Shown piece after piece: positions 1 to 8,509 of a stretch of 12,657 nucleotides of DNA (within the stretch, counting starts at the first letter, position 1; each line of letters opens with the position of its first letter). The notes below the pieces were generated by a model. That model was not told the origin of the DNA and ran no database searches. It saw nothing but the letters and a program-made list of their open reading frames with translations. The position numbers and the translations under genes are program-made. This stretch comes from an uncultured Clostridium sp. Its GTDB lineage: Bacteria > Bacillota_A > Clostridia > TANB77 > CAG-508. The stretch covers positions 1 to 12,657 of the forward strand of contig CAJKKA010000045.1 of the NCBI GenBank assembly GCA_905200315.1, given 5' to 3'.

Positions 1-457
1 CAACTACTGCTTCGAAATTTACTGTTACAAATTCTGTTATATCTAAATCTAAATTTGTATTAAGTGTGCTTAAGGCAAGTTCAGCTCCACCGTATGAGTA
101 TGCATGTGTTACCTTGTCCAAGTTTCTTCCTGTTATTTTCAAGTAAGTATCTCTATATACAGAAACTAAATTCACTTCTTTAGTTTTTTGGTTTAGTACT
201 GCTAAAATTATGCAATCGCTTCTGTTTCCTTTTCCATAGTCGTCTGCTCGTGAATCTATTCCTAGTAATGCTATTGTTCTGTATCCTGTTTTTTCAAGTT
301 CTTGTTCTACATTGTCGTTAATTTCTATTGAGCTTTCATCTATATCCACATAGTTTATTTTATTTACTTTATTATTAACATATAAATATCCTGCAAATAC
401 AGTTGAAATTAGTACAATTAATACTACAATTAAAATAATTAAAATCTTTTTTTTCAT
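1..457 (-). CDS. LytR-CpsA-Psr (LCP) family cell-wall glycopolymer ligase, N-terminal part only
   Basis: The first 152 residues are visible; the C-terminal part lies beyond the window start. The protein starts with a lysine-rich tip and one hydrophobic helix (about residues 4-24), giving a type II membrane anchor with the domain outside the cell. The LCP catalytic domain follows: GIDSR (66-70), NRSDCIILAVLN (78-89), SVYRDTYLKI (99-108) and THAYSYGGAELAL (117-129). These match the conserved Asp/Arg positions and the HAY.YGG motif by which LCP enzymes bind polyprenyl-linked substrates. Known LCP enzymes transfer teichoic acids or capsular glycans from undecaprenyl-pyrophosphate to peptidoglycan; the substrate here cannot be read. 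The start ATG at 457-455 has an AAGGTGG ribosome site 5-6 nt upstream. The stop codon of argS is only 19 nt upstream, so the two genes are probably co-transcribed. Confidence 0.9.
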   Translation of the reverse strand, partial: MKKKILIILIVVLIVLISTVFAGYLYVNNKVNKINYVDIDESSIEINDNVEQELEKTGYRTIALLGIDSRADDYGKGNRSDCIILAVLNQKTKEVNLVSVYRDTYLKITGRNLDKVTHAYSYGGAELALSTLNTNLDLDITEFVTVNFEAVV

Positions 458-476
458 AAATACCACCTTTTTTTTA

Positions 477-2186
477 CTACATTTTATTTGGCATTTGTAT
501 TCCTAAAAGATTAGCTCCTGTTTTTAAAATGTTTCCTACTGCATATGTTAAATATAATCGTGCATCTTGAACATTTTTATCTTTGGTAATTATTTTGTTA
601 TTGTTATAAAAACTACTGTATTCTTTTGCTAAATTTATTAAGTATCTAGATAATATTGAAGGTTCATTTTTTTCTGTTACTTGTATTAGTGTATCTTCAA
701 ATTGATATATTAAATTTATTACATTCATTGAGTCTTTATCTAAAAGATTTTTTACAAGTGATTCATTATATTCTGGAATATATCCTGCTTTTTCTAATAC
801 ACTCTTTGTACGTACATACATATATTGTATATATGGTCCTGTTTCTCCTTGGAAGTTTAATATTGCATCCCAATCGAATATTTCGTCTTTAATTCTGCTA
901 TTGGCTAAATCGTTGAATATTATTGCTCCTATTCCAACTTTTTTAACTACATCCTCTTTATCCTCTAATTCTGAATTTTTTTCCTCTATTATTTTTTGTG
1001 CTCTTGTAATAGATTCATTTAAAAGGTCTTCTAGCTTTATTATATTCCCTTCTCTTGTAGACATTTTTCCTGTTTTTAGTTGAACCATTCCAAATGGTAC
1101 ATGTTCTAAGCCTTTTGTGTATTTTTCATTTAATCCTAATAATTTTGCGACTTCAAATACTTGTTTAAAATGTAAAACTTGTTCATAAGATGTTACATAT
1201 AAAGCTTTATCAAAATTATAAGTTCTTGCTCTATACAATATAGCTGCTAAATCTCTGGTTGCATATGTTGTTGAACCATTTGTTTTTCCAATAATACATG
1301 GTGTATCTATTTTTGCATACTCTAAATTTATTATTCTTGCACCTTCAGATTCTTCAAGTTTTCCAGTTTTTTCTAGTATATCTACAACTTCGTTCATTTT
1401 ATCTGAATAGAAGGCTTCTCCATTCCATGAATCGAATTTGCTTCCTAATAAATCGTATACTCTTTGGAATTCTTCTAAACTTAATTTTCTAAATTTGTTC
1501 CAAATTTCTGTGCAATATTTATCTCCATCTTCAAGCTTTTTAAAATTGTTTCTGCATTCTTCTAAAACACTTTTATCTTCCTTACATAGTGCATTTATTC
1601 TTACATATATTTTTGTAAGTTCATCTATAGGATTTTCTTCTATATTGTACTCGCTTCCCCATCTTTTATAGCCTTCTATTAATTTACCAAATTGTGTTCC
1701 CCAGTCTCCTAAGTGGTTTATTCCTATTGTGTTATATCCTAAAAATTTATAAATATTATATAATGCTCCTCCTATAACTGTTGAACGTAAATGTCCAATA
1801 TGAAATGGTTTTGCTATATTTGGAGATGAATAATCTATAACTATATTTTTGTTTTCTCCTATTTTAGATGAGCCATAATTTTCTTGTTTTATATTTACCT
1901 CTTCTAAAACTTCTTTTGCAAAGTTTTCTTTATTTGTATAAAAGTTTAAGTATCCACCTACTACATCCATTTTTTCTATTAAATTATTATCTAACTTTAT
2001 ATTTTGTTTTATTTCTTCTGCAATTGCTACTGGTGATTTTTTTAACTCTTTTGCAAGTCTAAAACAAGGAAATGCAAAATCTCCGTTATTTGTATCTTTT
2101 GGTATTTCTATATATTCTGGTAGTATTTCTACTCCATTAATAGCTTCACTTATTATTTTTGATATTTCGTTTTTATAATTAACCAT
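477..2186 (-). CDS. argS: Arginyl-tRNA synthetase (class I)
   Basis: Charges tRNA-Arg with arginine in the cytoplasm. The 569-residue length is normal for bacterial ArgRS. An N-terminal Add-1 domain (about 1-85, with NGDFAFPCFRLAKEL) precedes the Rossmann catalytic core. The HIGH signature is FHIGHLRS (128-135), the NHLGDWGTQFGKL segment (157-169) is characteristic of ArgRS, and the KMSKS loop appears as KMSTR (374-378). The C-terminal anticodon-binding DALR domain starts around GETGPYIQYMY (447-457). The start is placed at the ATG at 2186, not at an in-frame ATG at 2237. A GGAGGGA site sits just upstream of 2186, and the 51 extra bases of the longer form hold the -10 element of a near-consensus promoter. 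The 5' leader would be only ~16 nt, leaving no room for a T-box. An LCP gene follows after 19 nt. Confidence 0.97.
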   Translation of the reverse strand: MVNYKNEISKIISEAINGVEILPEYIEIPKDTNNGDFAFPCFRLAKELKKSPVAIAEEIKQNIKLDNNLIEKMDVVGGYLNFYTNKENFAKEVLEEVNIKQENYGSSKIGENKNIVIDYSSPNIAKPFHIGHLRSTVIGGALYNIYKFLGYNTIGINHLGDWGTQFGKLIEGYKRWGSEYNIEENPIDELTKIYVRINALCKEDKSVLEECRNNFKKLEDGDKYCTEIWNKFRKLSLEEFQRVYDLLGSKFDSWNGEAFYSDKMNEVVDILEKTGKLEESEGARIINLEYAKIDTPCIIGKTNGSTTYATRDLAAILYRARTYNFDKALYVTSYEQVLHFKQVFEVAKLLGLNEKYTKGLEHVPFGMVQLKTGKMSTREGNIIKLEDLLNESITRAQKIIEEKNSELEDKEDVVKKVGIGAIIFNDLANSRIKDEIFDWDAILNFQGETGPYIQYMYVRTKSVLEKAGYIPEYNESLVKNLLDKDSMNVINLIYQFEDTLIQVTEKNEPSILSRYLINLAKEYSSFYNNNKIITKDKNVQDARLYLTYAVGNILKTGANLLGIQMPNKM

Positions 2187-2190
2187 TTTT

Positions 2191-2197
2191 TCCCTCC
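2191..2197 (-). promoter_or_regulatory. Ribosome binding site deciding the argS start
   Basis: GGAGGGA lies 4 nt upstream of the ATG at 2186. The competing in-frame ATG at 2237 has no such site and lies upstream of the predicted transcription start. Confidence 0.85.
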
Positions 2198-2208
2198 GAT
2201 TCTTGTAT

Positions 2209-2237
2209 ATTATAATATATTTTAAAATGATTTTCAA
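2209..2237 (-). promoter_or_regulatory. Sigma-A type promoter of argS
   Basis: On the minus strand TTGAAA (2232-2237), a 17-bp spacer and TATAAT (2209-2214) form a near-perfect vegetative promoter. Transcription would begin near 2202, about 16 nt before the argS start codon. Confidence 0.8.
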
Positions 2238-2283
2238 TATATTTATGTAAACAATATTAGATTAATATAATTCCTTACTCCAT

Positions 2284-2317
2284 AAAAAGGAGCACATATC
2301 TTTATGTGCCCCCTTTT
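2284..2317 (-). terminator. Rho-independent terminator after the 306-residue membrane protein gene
   Basis: A perfect 7-bp stem (GCACATA 2292-2298 / TATGTGC 2303-2309, loop TCTT) is extended by G/C pairs and an A-run/T-run. On the minus strand it ends in CCTTTTT. It begins immediately after the stop codon at 2319 and separates this gene from the argS promoter. The A/T-flanked arms may let it work in both directions. Confidence 0.8.
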
Positions 2318-2318
2318 A

Positions 2319-3239
2319 TTAAAATTTGAAAGTTTTAACATACGTATTATATATGCAATCCTTTCTTTCTCTTTTTTCTGCTAAAAGTTCTTTTTCCTTT
2401 GCTATTTTAACTAATTCTAAGGTTGAATTTTTTAACCCTGAATCTTGCATTTGACTTCCAAAATTATAACCAATAAAACAAAGTAAAAAATCACTTAAAA
2501 GCTTTTTTTTGTATTTTTTTCTCTCGTATGGTTCTATTTTCCAGTTAAGAACCGTTTCATCCTGCATAATTAATTTTGCAGAATATCTTTCATTGCCCAC
2601 TTGTGATAATTTTAATCCAAAGCTATATGGATTAATAAAAATATTTTTTTCTACAGACATCTTATATATGGATACCATTTTATCCAATATATCTACCAAA
2701 TTTACAATTCCTTTAAAATTACTGGCATTCGAAATATATATTTTTTCATCCTTCCATACAAATTTTTTACTATAGTGTATTCCATTTAAAGGAAAAAATT
2801 CTATAATATTATCCTTTATTTCAGAATTAACAATATCTCTATCTACCTCTTTTTTGCTTTGAATTTTAGAAATATATTCTATTCCTAAATAATCTGCTAA
2901 AGCCTTTCCGGTTATTTTTTTGTACCTAGAAAGCTTTTTTTGTTTTTCGTTCCAGTTTTGAATTTCATTAAGTATTAAACCATATGATATGCAAAAAGAA
3001 AACATTACTATATCTGCCACAAGAATTATTATAGTAAACAATCCTTGATTTTGAATGCTATATCCCGCAAATGGCGATATTGCGCAACTAGCTAGCAACA
3101 GAATATGTAATATCACATAAACATGCCGAAATACTTTCGGTATATTTTTTTCTGTGAATTTGCCGTATATAACTCTCATTATAGAGAATACATTGCAAAT
3201 AATAAAAAGTACTAATACAATTTTAAAATTTAAAATCAT
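2319..3239 (-). CDS. Unrecognised membrane protein with three N-terminal helices
   Basis: I do not recognise this 306-residue protein. Three hydrophobic stretches are visible near residues 5-24, 38-57 and 66-90. They are followed by a charged, mostly hydrophilic region of ~215 residues, rich in Lys and Glu, with a mixed alpha/beta look and a short non-polar patch (LLSDFLLCFIGYNF). No catalytic motif, Walker motif or metal-binding cluster is apparent. The Lys/Arg-rich tract after helix 3 (KQKKLSRYKK, 99-108) suggests that the C-terminal region is cytoplasmic. The ATG at 3239 has a strong AAGGAGGG site 7 nt upstream, a clear promoter at 3314-3342 and a terminator right after the stop, so it is a single-gene unit. 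It could be a sensor or scaffold protein, but nothing in the sequence decides this. Confidence 0.8.
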   Translation of the reverse strand: MILNFKIVLVLFIICNVFSIMRVIYGKFTEKNIPKVFRHVYVILHILLLASCAISPFAGYSIQNQGLFTIIILVADIVMFSFCISYGLILNEIQNWNEKQKKLSRYKKITGKALADYLGIEYISKIQSKKEVDRDIVNSEIKDNIIEFFPLNGIHYSKKFVWKDEKIYISNASNFKGIVNLVDILDKMVSIYKMSVEKNIFINPYSFGLKLSQVGNERYSAKLIMQDETVLNWKIEPYERKKYKKKLLSDFLLCFIGYNFGSQMQDSGLKNSTLELVKIAKEKELLAEKRERKDCIYNTYVKTFKF

Positions 3240-3313
3240 AATAATCCCTCCTTACAATAATTGGTATCCCTGATGATAAATATTGGGGATTTTCTACTAA
3301 CAAATACGCTTAT

Positions 3314-3342
3314 ATTATATCAGAGTTTTACATAATTTGCAA
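3314..3342 (-). promoter_or_regulatory. Promoter of the 306-residue membrane protein gene
   Basis: TTGCAA (3337-3342), a 17-bp spacer and TATAAT (3314-3319) read on the minus strand. The start would be near 3307, leaving a leader of ~68 nt. The promoter lies back to back with that of the pseudouridine synthase gene. Confidence 0.75.
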
Positions 3343-3371
3343 TATTTGTTCATAATTTTTATCATCCTTTG

Positions 3372-3400
3372 TTGTTATTTTTATGTTTTTTTGATATTAT
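3372..3400 (+). promoter_or_regulatory. Probable promoter of the RluA-family gene
   Basis: TTGTTA (3372-3377), a 17-bp spacer and TATTAT (3395-3400) on the plus strand lie ~21 nt upstream of the ATG, just ahead of a GGAGG ribosome site. The surrounding T-rich DNA offers alternative hexamers, so the exact placement is tentative. Confidence 0.5.
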
Positions 3401-3421
3401 TACAAAATACGGAGGATATTT

Positions 3422-4300
3422 ATGGAATTTAATTATACTGTTACTACGCCAAATTTATATAATACAGTAAGAGATGTTTTAAAAAATTATTTTTTAGTTT
3501 CTTCAAGACTTTTGTTAAAATTAAAAAATAATAATTGCGTTTTTCTAAATAATAAAAAATGTAGTATTAATTCAACTATTTCGTTAGGTGATATTATATC
3601 TTTTTCTTTAGATTACGACGAAGATAATTCTAATATTGTTGCAACTAATATACCTTTAAATATTGTGTATGAAGATGATTGTTTATTAATTATAAATAAA
3701 CAACCAAACATTGCAATTCATCCTTCTATGCTACATTACGATAATAGCTTATCAAATGGAGTTAAATTTTATTTCGATTCCATAGGCTTAAAAAAGAAAA
3801 TTCGACCTGTAAATAGATTAGATAGAAACACTTCTGGACTTGTTATATTTGCAAAAAATGAATATGTTCAAGAATTTTTAATTAAACAAATGCAAAATAA
3901 TACGTTTTCTAAAGAATATTTAGCAATTTTAGAAGGTACTCTAGATAATAAATATGGCACAATAAATGCACCTATTGCAAGAAAAAAAGATAGTATTATT
4001 GAAAGATGTGTAGATGAAAATGGAGATACTTCTATCACACACTATAAAGTTATAAAAGAATTTAATAATTTAAGTTTAGTAAATTTTAAATTAGAAACAG
4101 GAAGAACACATCAAATACGAGTTCATTCCAGTTATATAGGTCACCCTATACTTGGAGATGATTTATACGGAAATAAATCTTCTTTAATATATAGACAAGC
4201 CTTACATAGTTATAAAATTAGCTTTATTCATCCAAAAACACGTGAAAAAATGTGTTTTGAAATAGATTTACCTAAAGATATGATAAATATACTACATTAA
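3422..4300 (+). CDS. RluA/RluD-family RNA pseudouridine synthase
   Basis: Isomerises uridine to pseudouridine in RNA, most often in 23S rRNA; the exact target site cannot be told from sequence. At 292 residues it has the usual RluD-like length. An S4-like RNA-binding region occupies about residues 13-75 (RDVLKNYF...SSRLLLKLKNNNCVFLNNKKC). The catalytic domain follows, starting at NIVYEDDCLLIINKQPNIAIHPS (80-102). Its motif II is NRLDRNTSGLVIFAKN (131-146), with catalytic Asp134 in RLDR. The later signature ETGRTHQIRVH (225-235) and the HPILGDDLYG segment (241-250) complete the family pattern. A GGAGG ribosome site precedes the ATG at 3422. It is the only plus-strand gene here, a self-contained unit between minus-strand genes with its own terminator. 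Confidence 0.95.
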   Translation: MEFNYTVTTPNLYNTVRDVLKNYFLVSSRLLLKLKNNNCVFLNNKKCSINSTISLGDIISFSLDYDEDNSNIVATNIPLNIVYEDDCLLIINKQPNIAIHPSMLHYDNSLSNGVKFYFDSIGLKKKIRPVNRLDRNTSGLVIFAKNEYVQEFLIKQMQNNTFSKEYLAILEGTLDNKYGTINAPIARKKDSIIERCVDENGDTSITHYKVIKEFNNLSLVNFKLETGRTHQIRVHSSYIGHPILGDDLYGNKSSLIYRQALHSYKISFIHPKTREKMCFEIDLPKDMINILH

Positions 4301-4327
4301 AGGACACAGTATATTGTGTCCTTTTTT
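4299..4327 (+). terminator. Rho-independent terminator of the RluA-family gene
   Basis: A perfect 10-bp stem AAAGGACACA (4299-4308) / TGTGTCCTTT (4315-4324) with a 6-nt loop runs into six T residues (4322-4327). The stop codon is partly inside the first arm. It lies between convergent genes; on the minus strand the T-tract is weak, so it probably acts mainly on the plus-strand transcript. Confidence 0.9.
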
Positions 4328-4338
4328 ATTATTGCTTT

Positions 4339-6174
4339 TTATTCTATTTCATCGTTACAATCTTCAAATTGGCTATTATATAAATCAGCGTAAAATCCTT
4401 GTTTTTCTAGTAATTCTTCGTGTGTTCCTTGTTCTACTATATCTCCATGATTCATTACTAGTATTAAGTCTGCATTTTTTATTGTTGATAGTCTATGTGC
4501 TATTATAAAGCTTGTTCTTCCTTTCATTAAGTTATCCATTGCTTGTTGTATTTGTACTTCTGTACGTGTATCTATTGAACTTGTTGCTTCATCTAAAATT
4601 AGTATTTTAGGGTCTGCTAATATTACTCTGGCTATTGTTAATAATTGCTTTTGTCCTGCAGATACATTGCTAGATTCTTCGTTTAATATAGAATTATAGC
4701 CATTTGGTAAGGTTTTTATAAAGTGATGAACATGTGCTGCTTTTGCAGCTTCTATTACTTCGTGTTCAGTTGCATCTTCTTTTCCATATTTTATGTTGTC
4801 TTTAACACTTCCTGCAAATAACCATGTATCTTGCAATACCATTCCAAACATTTTTCTCAAGTTTCCTCTTTCGAAGTCTTTTATATTGTGTCCATCTACT
4901 AGAATTGCTCCACTGTTTACGTCATAAAATCTCATAAGCAATTTTACTATTGTTGTTTTTCCAGCTCCTGTTGGTCCAACTATTGCTATTTTTTGACCTT
5001 CCTTTATTTTTGCACTAAAGTCATTTATTATTATTTTATCATCGTTATAACCAAACTTAACATTATCAAATTCTACATTTCCAGCTAGTTTATCAGTATC
5101 TATCTCCTTTGTAGCTGTTTGTACTTCTTCATCTTCTTCTAAGAATTCAAATACTCTTTCTGCTGCAGCTATCATCGTTTGTATTTGTCCTGAAATTTGT
5201 GCTATTTGTGCTATTGGCTGTGTGAATTGTTTATTGTAACTTATAAAACTTTGTATATCTCCAACAGATATTTTACCTTGTATTGCAAAATATCCTCCTG
5301 TTATTGCAACAGCAACATAACCCAAATTTCCTAAAAAGTTCATTAATGGATACATTAAACCAGATAAAAATTGAGATTTCCATCCAGATTTTGCAAGTTC
5401 TTCATTTGCTACTTTAAAATTATTTATTGATTTTTGTTCTCCATTAAAAGCTTTTACAACTGTTAGTCCACCATAAATTTCTTCAACTTGGCCATTAACG
5501 TGTCCTAAGTATTCTTGTTGTTTTTTAAAGTATTTTTGTGATTTTTTAGCAATTACTGAAACTATTATTGAGGCTATTGGAAGTATTAATAATGATATTA
5601 ATGTCATAGTTACATTAATAGAAAACATCATTGCTAAAATTCCTACTATTGTACAAACTGAAGTTATTATTTGTGTAATGCTTTGGCTTAAATTCATTCC
5701 TAGCATATCTATATCGTTTGTAATTATAGATAAAACCTCTCCGTTTGTTTTTTTGTCAAAATATTTCATAGGTAATTTGTTTATTTTTATAGATAAATCT
5801 TGTCTTAATTTATAAGCAACTTTTTGAGATACTCCAGACATTGTATATCCTTGAATAAATGAACATACACCACTTATTATGTATAAGCTTAATACTGTTA
5901 ATAAAATCTTAGCAAGTTTTTCGAAATCTATTCCGCTTCCTCCAGAAATTTTACTTATAATTCCATTATATATTTCGGTTGTAGCATTACCAAGAACTTT
6001 TGGTCCAACTATTGTAAATACTGTACTTGCAATAGCAAATATTGCTACTATTAATAATTTTATTTTATATTTTCCTAAATATCCTTTTATTAGTTTTTTT
6101 GTTGTTCCTTTAAAATCTTTTGCTTTAGCTGTAGTATGGTGTCCTCCTGGTCCACCTCCCATTGGTCCTGGCAT
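4339..6174 (-). CDS. ABC exporter half-transporter, consensus-site subunit (permease-ATPase fusion)
   Basis: Half of a heterodimeric type IV (multidrug-type) ABC exporter in the cytoplasmic membrane; the substrate cannot be read. The 611-residue protein has a Gly/Pro/His-rich cytoplasmic tip (MPGPMGGGPGGHH), a six-helix transmembrane domain (about 35-330) and an ATPase domain. The Walker A motif is GPTGAGKTT (400-408). Walker B ends in Asp528 followed by the catalytic Glu529 (LDEATSSID), and the switch His is His560 (IIAHRLST). The ABC signature is VSAGQ (504-508), with Ala506 where Gly is canonical. This subunit thus supplies an intact Walker B and switch His but a deviant signature. Its ATG directly abuts the stop of the upstream gene, and its AGGAGGTGA site lies inside that gene, implying translational coupling and 1:1 synthesis. 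Confidence 0.95.
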   Translation of the reverse strand: MPGPMGGGPGGHHTTAKAKDFKGTTKKLIKGYLGKYKIKLLIVAIFAIASTVFTIVGPKVLGNATTEIYNGIISKISGGSGIDFEKLAKILLTVLSLYIISGVCSFIQGYTMSGVSQKVAYKLRQDLSIKINKLPMKYFDKKTNGEVLSIITNDIDMLGMNLSQSITQIITSVCTIVGILAMMFSINVTMTLISLLILPIASIIVSVIAKKSQKYFKKQQEYLGHVNGQVEEIYGGLTVVKAFNGEQKSINNFKVANEELAKSGWKSQFLSGLMYPLMNFLGNLGYVAVAITGGYFAIQGKISVGDIQSFISYNKQFTQPIAQIAQISGQIQTMIAAAERVFEFLEEDEEVQTATKEIDTDKLAGNVEFDNVKFGYNDDKIIINDFSAKIKEGQKIAIVGPTGAGKTTIVKLLMRFYDVNSGAILVDGHNIKDFERGNLRKMFGMVLQDTWLFAGSVKDNIKYGKEDATEHEVIEAAKAAHVHHFIKTLPNGYNSILNEESSNVSAGQKQLLTIARVILADPKILILDEATSSIDTRTEVQIQQAMDNLMKGRTSFIIAHRLSTIKNADLILVMNHGDIVEQGTHEELLEKQGFYADLYNSQFEDCNDEIE

Positions 6175-8409
6175 TTACGCTTCACCTCCTAGCTCTTTTT
6201 CTGAAAGTTGAGAAAGTGCAATTTGTTTATATACTTCACTAGTTTTCATAAGTTCTTCGTGTGTTCCTTTTCCTACAACCTTTCCTTCTTCTAATACTAT
6301 AATTTGGTCTGCATTTAAAATTGTACTTATTCTTTGTGCAACTATTATTACAGTTTTCTCTTTTGTTTTTTTGCTTAAAGCTTCTCTTAAAGTTTTATCT
6401 GTTTTAAAGTCTAATGCAGAAAAGCTATCATCAAATACAAATATTTCTGGATTTTTAGCTATTGCTCTAGCAATAGAAAGTCTTTGTTTTTGACCTCCTG
6501 ATACATTGCTTCCTCCTTGTGCAATTTCTGAATTGTATTTTTTATCTTTACCTTCAATAAATTCAGTAGCTTGCGCTATTTCTGCAGCAGTTACCATTTG
6601 CTCGTCGCTCATATTGTCATCTGAATATTTTATATTAGATTCTATTGTTCCTGAGAATAACATTCCTTTTTGAGGTACAAAGCCTATTATATCTCTTAAA
6701 TCTTTTTGTGATAAATTTTTTACATTTACTCCATCTATTAAAAGTTCACCTTCTGTAACGTCATAAAATCTAGGAATTAAGTTTACTATTGTAGATTTAC
6801 CGCTACCTGTACTTCCTATTATTGCAGTTGTTTTTCCTGGCTCTGCTGTAAATGATATATCTTCTAAAATTTCTGTGTCTGCATCTGGATATCTGAAAGA
6901 TACATCTTTAAATTCTACTAATCCTTTTTTACTTGGATTTAGTTTTTTTGTTTCTTTTTTATCTGCTATACTTGGTTTCTTTTCCAACACTTCATTAATT
7001 CTGTTAGCTGAAACAGAAGCTCTTGGTATCATTATAGACATTGCAGATATCATTAAAAAGCTCATTACAATTTGCATCATATATTGTATAAATGCCATCA
7101 TATCTCCAACTTGCATTGTTCCATTGTCTACACCTTTTGAGCCTACCCATATAACAAGTACAGAAGCTGCGTTCATAATTACCATCATTAGTGGCATCAT
7201 CATTGACATTGTTCTATTTACAAATATGTTTACTTTCATAAGAATTGAATTTGCATCATCAAAACGTTTTTCCTCAGTTCTCTCTTTATTAAATGCTCTT
7301 ATAACTGGAAGTCCTGTTAAAATTTCTCTTGATACTTGGTTTAGTTTATCTATTAAACTTTGTAACTTTTTAAATTTTGGCATTGCTAATCCAAATAATA
7401 TTGCTACTACAAATAATATTGCAAGAACAGTTACTCCAATAACCCACACCATGGATCCATCTGTATGAAATACTTTTATTAATCCTCCTATGGCAATAAT
7501 TGGTGCATATACCAATACTCTAAATAACATGCCCATTAGTTGTTGAATTTGTTGAATATCGTTTGTACTTCTTGTTATTAAAGAAGCTGTTGAAAATTCA
7601 TTTAATTCTGCTCTTGAAAATGTTAATACTTTTGAGAAAACTTTTTCTCTTAATGTTTTTCCAAGTTTTGCAGAAACTTGTGCAGATAAAAGCATTATGC
7701 TAACTGCTGAAATCATTGTAATAGAAGCAACGCCTAACATTTTTAGTCCTGCAATTAAAATATACTTATTTTGTAATTTGTCTGTATCAACACCTGCGGA
7801 TTTATATAATTTCTTTATTCCACTTGTAACTGCTTGTTCTTTTATAGAATCTGGCATTTTAGTAATTTGTGAAGTGTATTCTTCCAACATTTTATCTAGA
7901 TTCTCTTTAGGCATTTGTTTTAACAAGGTTATTACATCTTGATTTTCTATCATAGCTTTTTGTTGTTCTGGAACATTTGCAAGCATTTGCTCTTTTATTT
8001 TGTTTGCCGTTTCTTCATCTTTCAATGTAGAAATTTCTATTACAGGATTTGTAATAGCTTCTTTAAGTTTCTTTTCTTCATCTTCGCTTAAATTCTTTAA
8101 AACATAAACTTCTTGTTCTTCATTAATGTATTTTTCTACATTGTATGTATTATTTGAAGACTTTTCTAATGTATAGCTATCTATTATTACATTCTCGTCC
8201 TTACTAAATAACAATAAATTATCATAATCTTCTTTTGATAATACACTTGGAACCTTTTCTTCGATTCCACCTGCTTGTATACCAACATTTACTATTTTCG
8301 AAGTATAATTTGGTAGTTCCAAATCGCAAGCTGCTTGCAGGCATAGTAAAGCTACAATTGCAAGAACCTTAAACCACGATTGTTTTAAATTTTTTAGTAC
8401 TTTTAGCAT
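6175..8409 (-). CDS. ABC exporter half-transporter, degenerate-site subunit with large extracellular insert
   Basis: Partner of the next gene. At 744 residues it is ~140 longer than a standard half-transporter. The excess lies between helix 1 (about 12-30) and helix 2 (about 215-243), a ~170-residue, Lys/Glu-rich and probably extracytoplasmic insert. In the ATPase domain the Walker A motif is GSTGSGKST (532-540) and the signature is canonical VSGGQKQRLS (636-645). The catalytic Glu is replaced by Asp (FDDSFSALD, Asp660-Asp661), and the switch His by Gln692 (IIVAQRIST). Paired with the VSAGQ signature of the partner, this makes one degenerate and one consensus ATP site, as in heterodimeric exporters such as TM287/288 and BmrCD. 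The start at 8409 has an AGGAGAG site. I saw no convincing promoter and no adjacent MarR-type regulator. Confidence 0.95.
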   Translation of the reverse strand: MLKVLKNLKQSWFKVLAIVALLCLQAACDLELPNYTSKIVNVGIQAGGIEEKVPSVLSKEDYDNLLLFSKDENVIIDSYTLEKSSNNTYNVEKYINEEQEVYVLKNLSEDEEKKLKEAITNPVIEISTLKDEETANKIKEQMLANVPEQQKAMIENQDVITLLKQMPKENLDKMLEEYTSQITKMPDSIKEQAVTSGIKKLYKSAGVDTDKLQNKYILIAGLKMLGVASITMISAVSIMLLSAQVSAKLGKTLREKVFSKVLTFSRAELNEFSTASLITRSTNDIQQIQQLMGMLFRVLVYAPIIAIGGLIKVFHTDGSMVWVIGVTVLAILFVVAILFGLAMPKFKKLQSLIDKLNQVSREILTGLPVIRAFNKERTEEKRFDDANSILMKVNIFVNRTMSMMMPLMMVIMNAASVLVIWVGSKGVDNGTMQVGDMMAFIQYMMQIVMSFLMISAMSIMIPRASVSANRINEVLEKKPSIADKKETKKLNPSKKGLVEFKDVSFRYPDADTEILEDISFTAEPGKTTAIIGSTGSGKSTIVNLIPRFYDVTEGELLIDGVNVKNLSQKDLRDIIGFVPQKGMLFSGTIESNIKYSDDNMSDEQMVTAAEIAQATEFIEGKDKKYNSEIAQGGSNVSGGQKQRLSIARAIAKNPEIFVFDDSFSALDFKTDKTLREALSKKTKEKTVIIVAQRISTILNADQIIVLEEGKVVGKGTHEELMKTSEVYKQIALSQLSEKELGGEA

Positions 8410-8451
8410 ATTTCACTCTCCTTAATTTTTTTTATTAATATTGTCTTATTT

Positions 8452-8480
8452 GCGGGCGGACAGAGGCGTCCGCCCCTACA
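8452..8480 (-). repeat. GTAG-hairpin (REP-like) element, copy A
   Basis: A GC-rich island in AT-rich DNA. A perfect 8-bp stem GGGCGGAC (8454-8461) / GTCCGCCC (8468-8475) is followed by CTACA; read on the minus strand it is TGTAG plus hairpin. The bases after the plus-strand CCCCTACATC (8481-8505) also resemble those after copies B and C (ATTT.CTATAA). It lies between the ABC start codon and the terminator-like hairpin, so it could sit in the ABC leader. The stem sequence differs from the other copies while the architecture is the same. Confidence 0.75.
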
Positions 8481-8509
8481 TCCAAATTAGAAATTTACTA
8501 TAAAAAAAT

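Noticed and set aside
2187..2237. N-terminal extension of argS (start at 2237)
   Set aside because: No ribosome site at 2237; the extension overlaps a near-perfect promoter and a GGAGGGA site serving the ATG at 2186.
6875..7468. Plus-strand open frame of 197 codons opposite the ABC gene
   Set aside because: Antisense shadow of a gene with clear Walker and signature motifs; no ribosome site and no recognisable protein.
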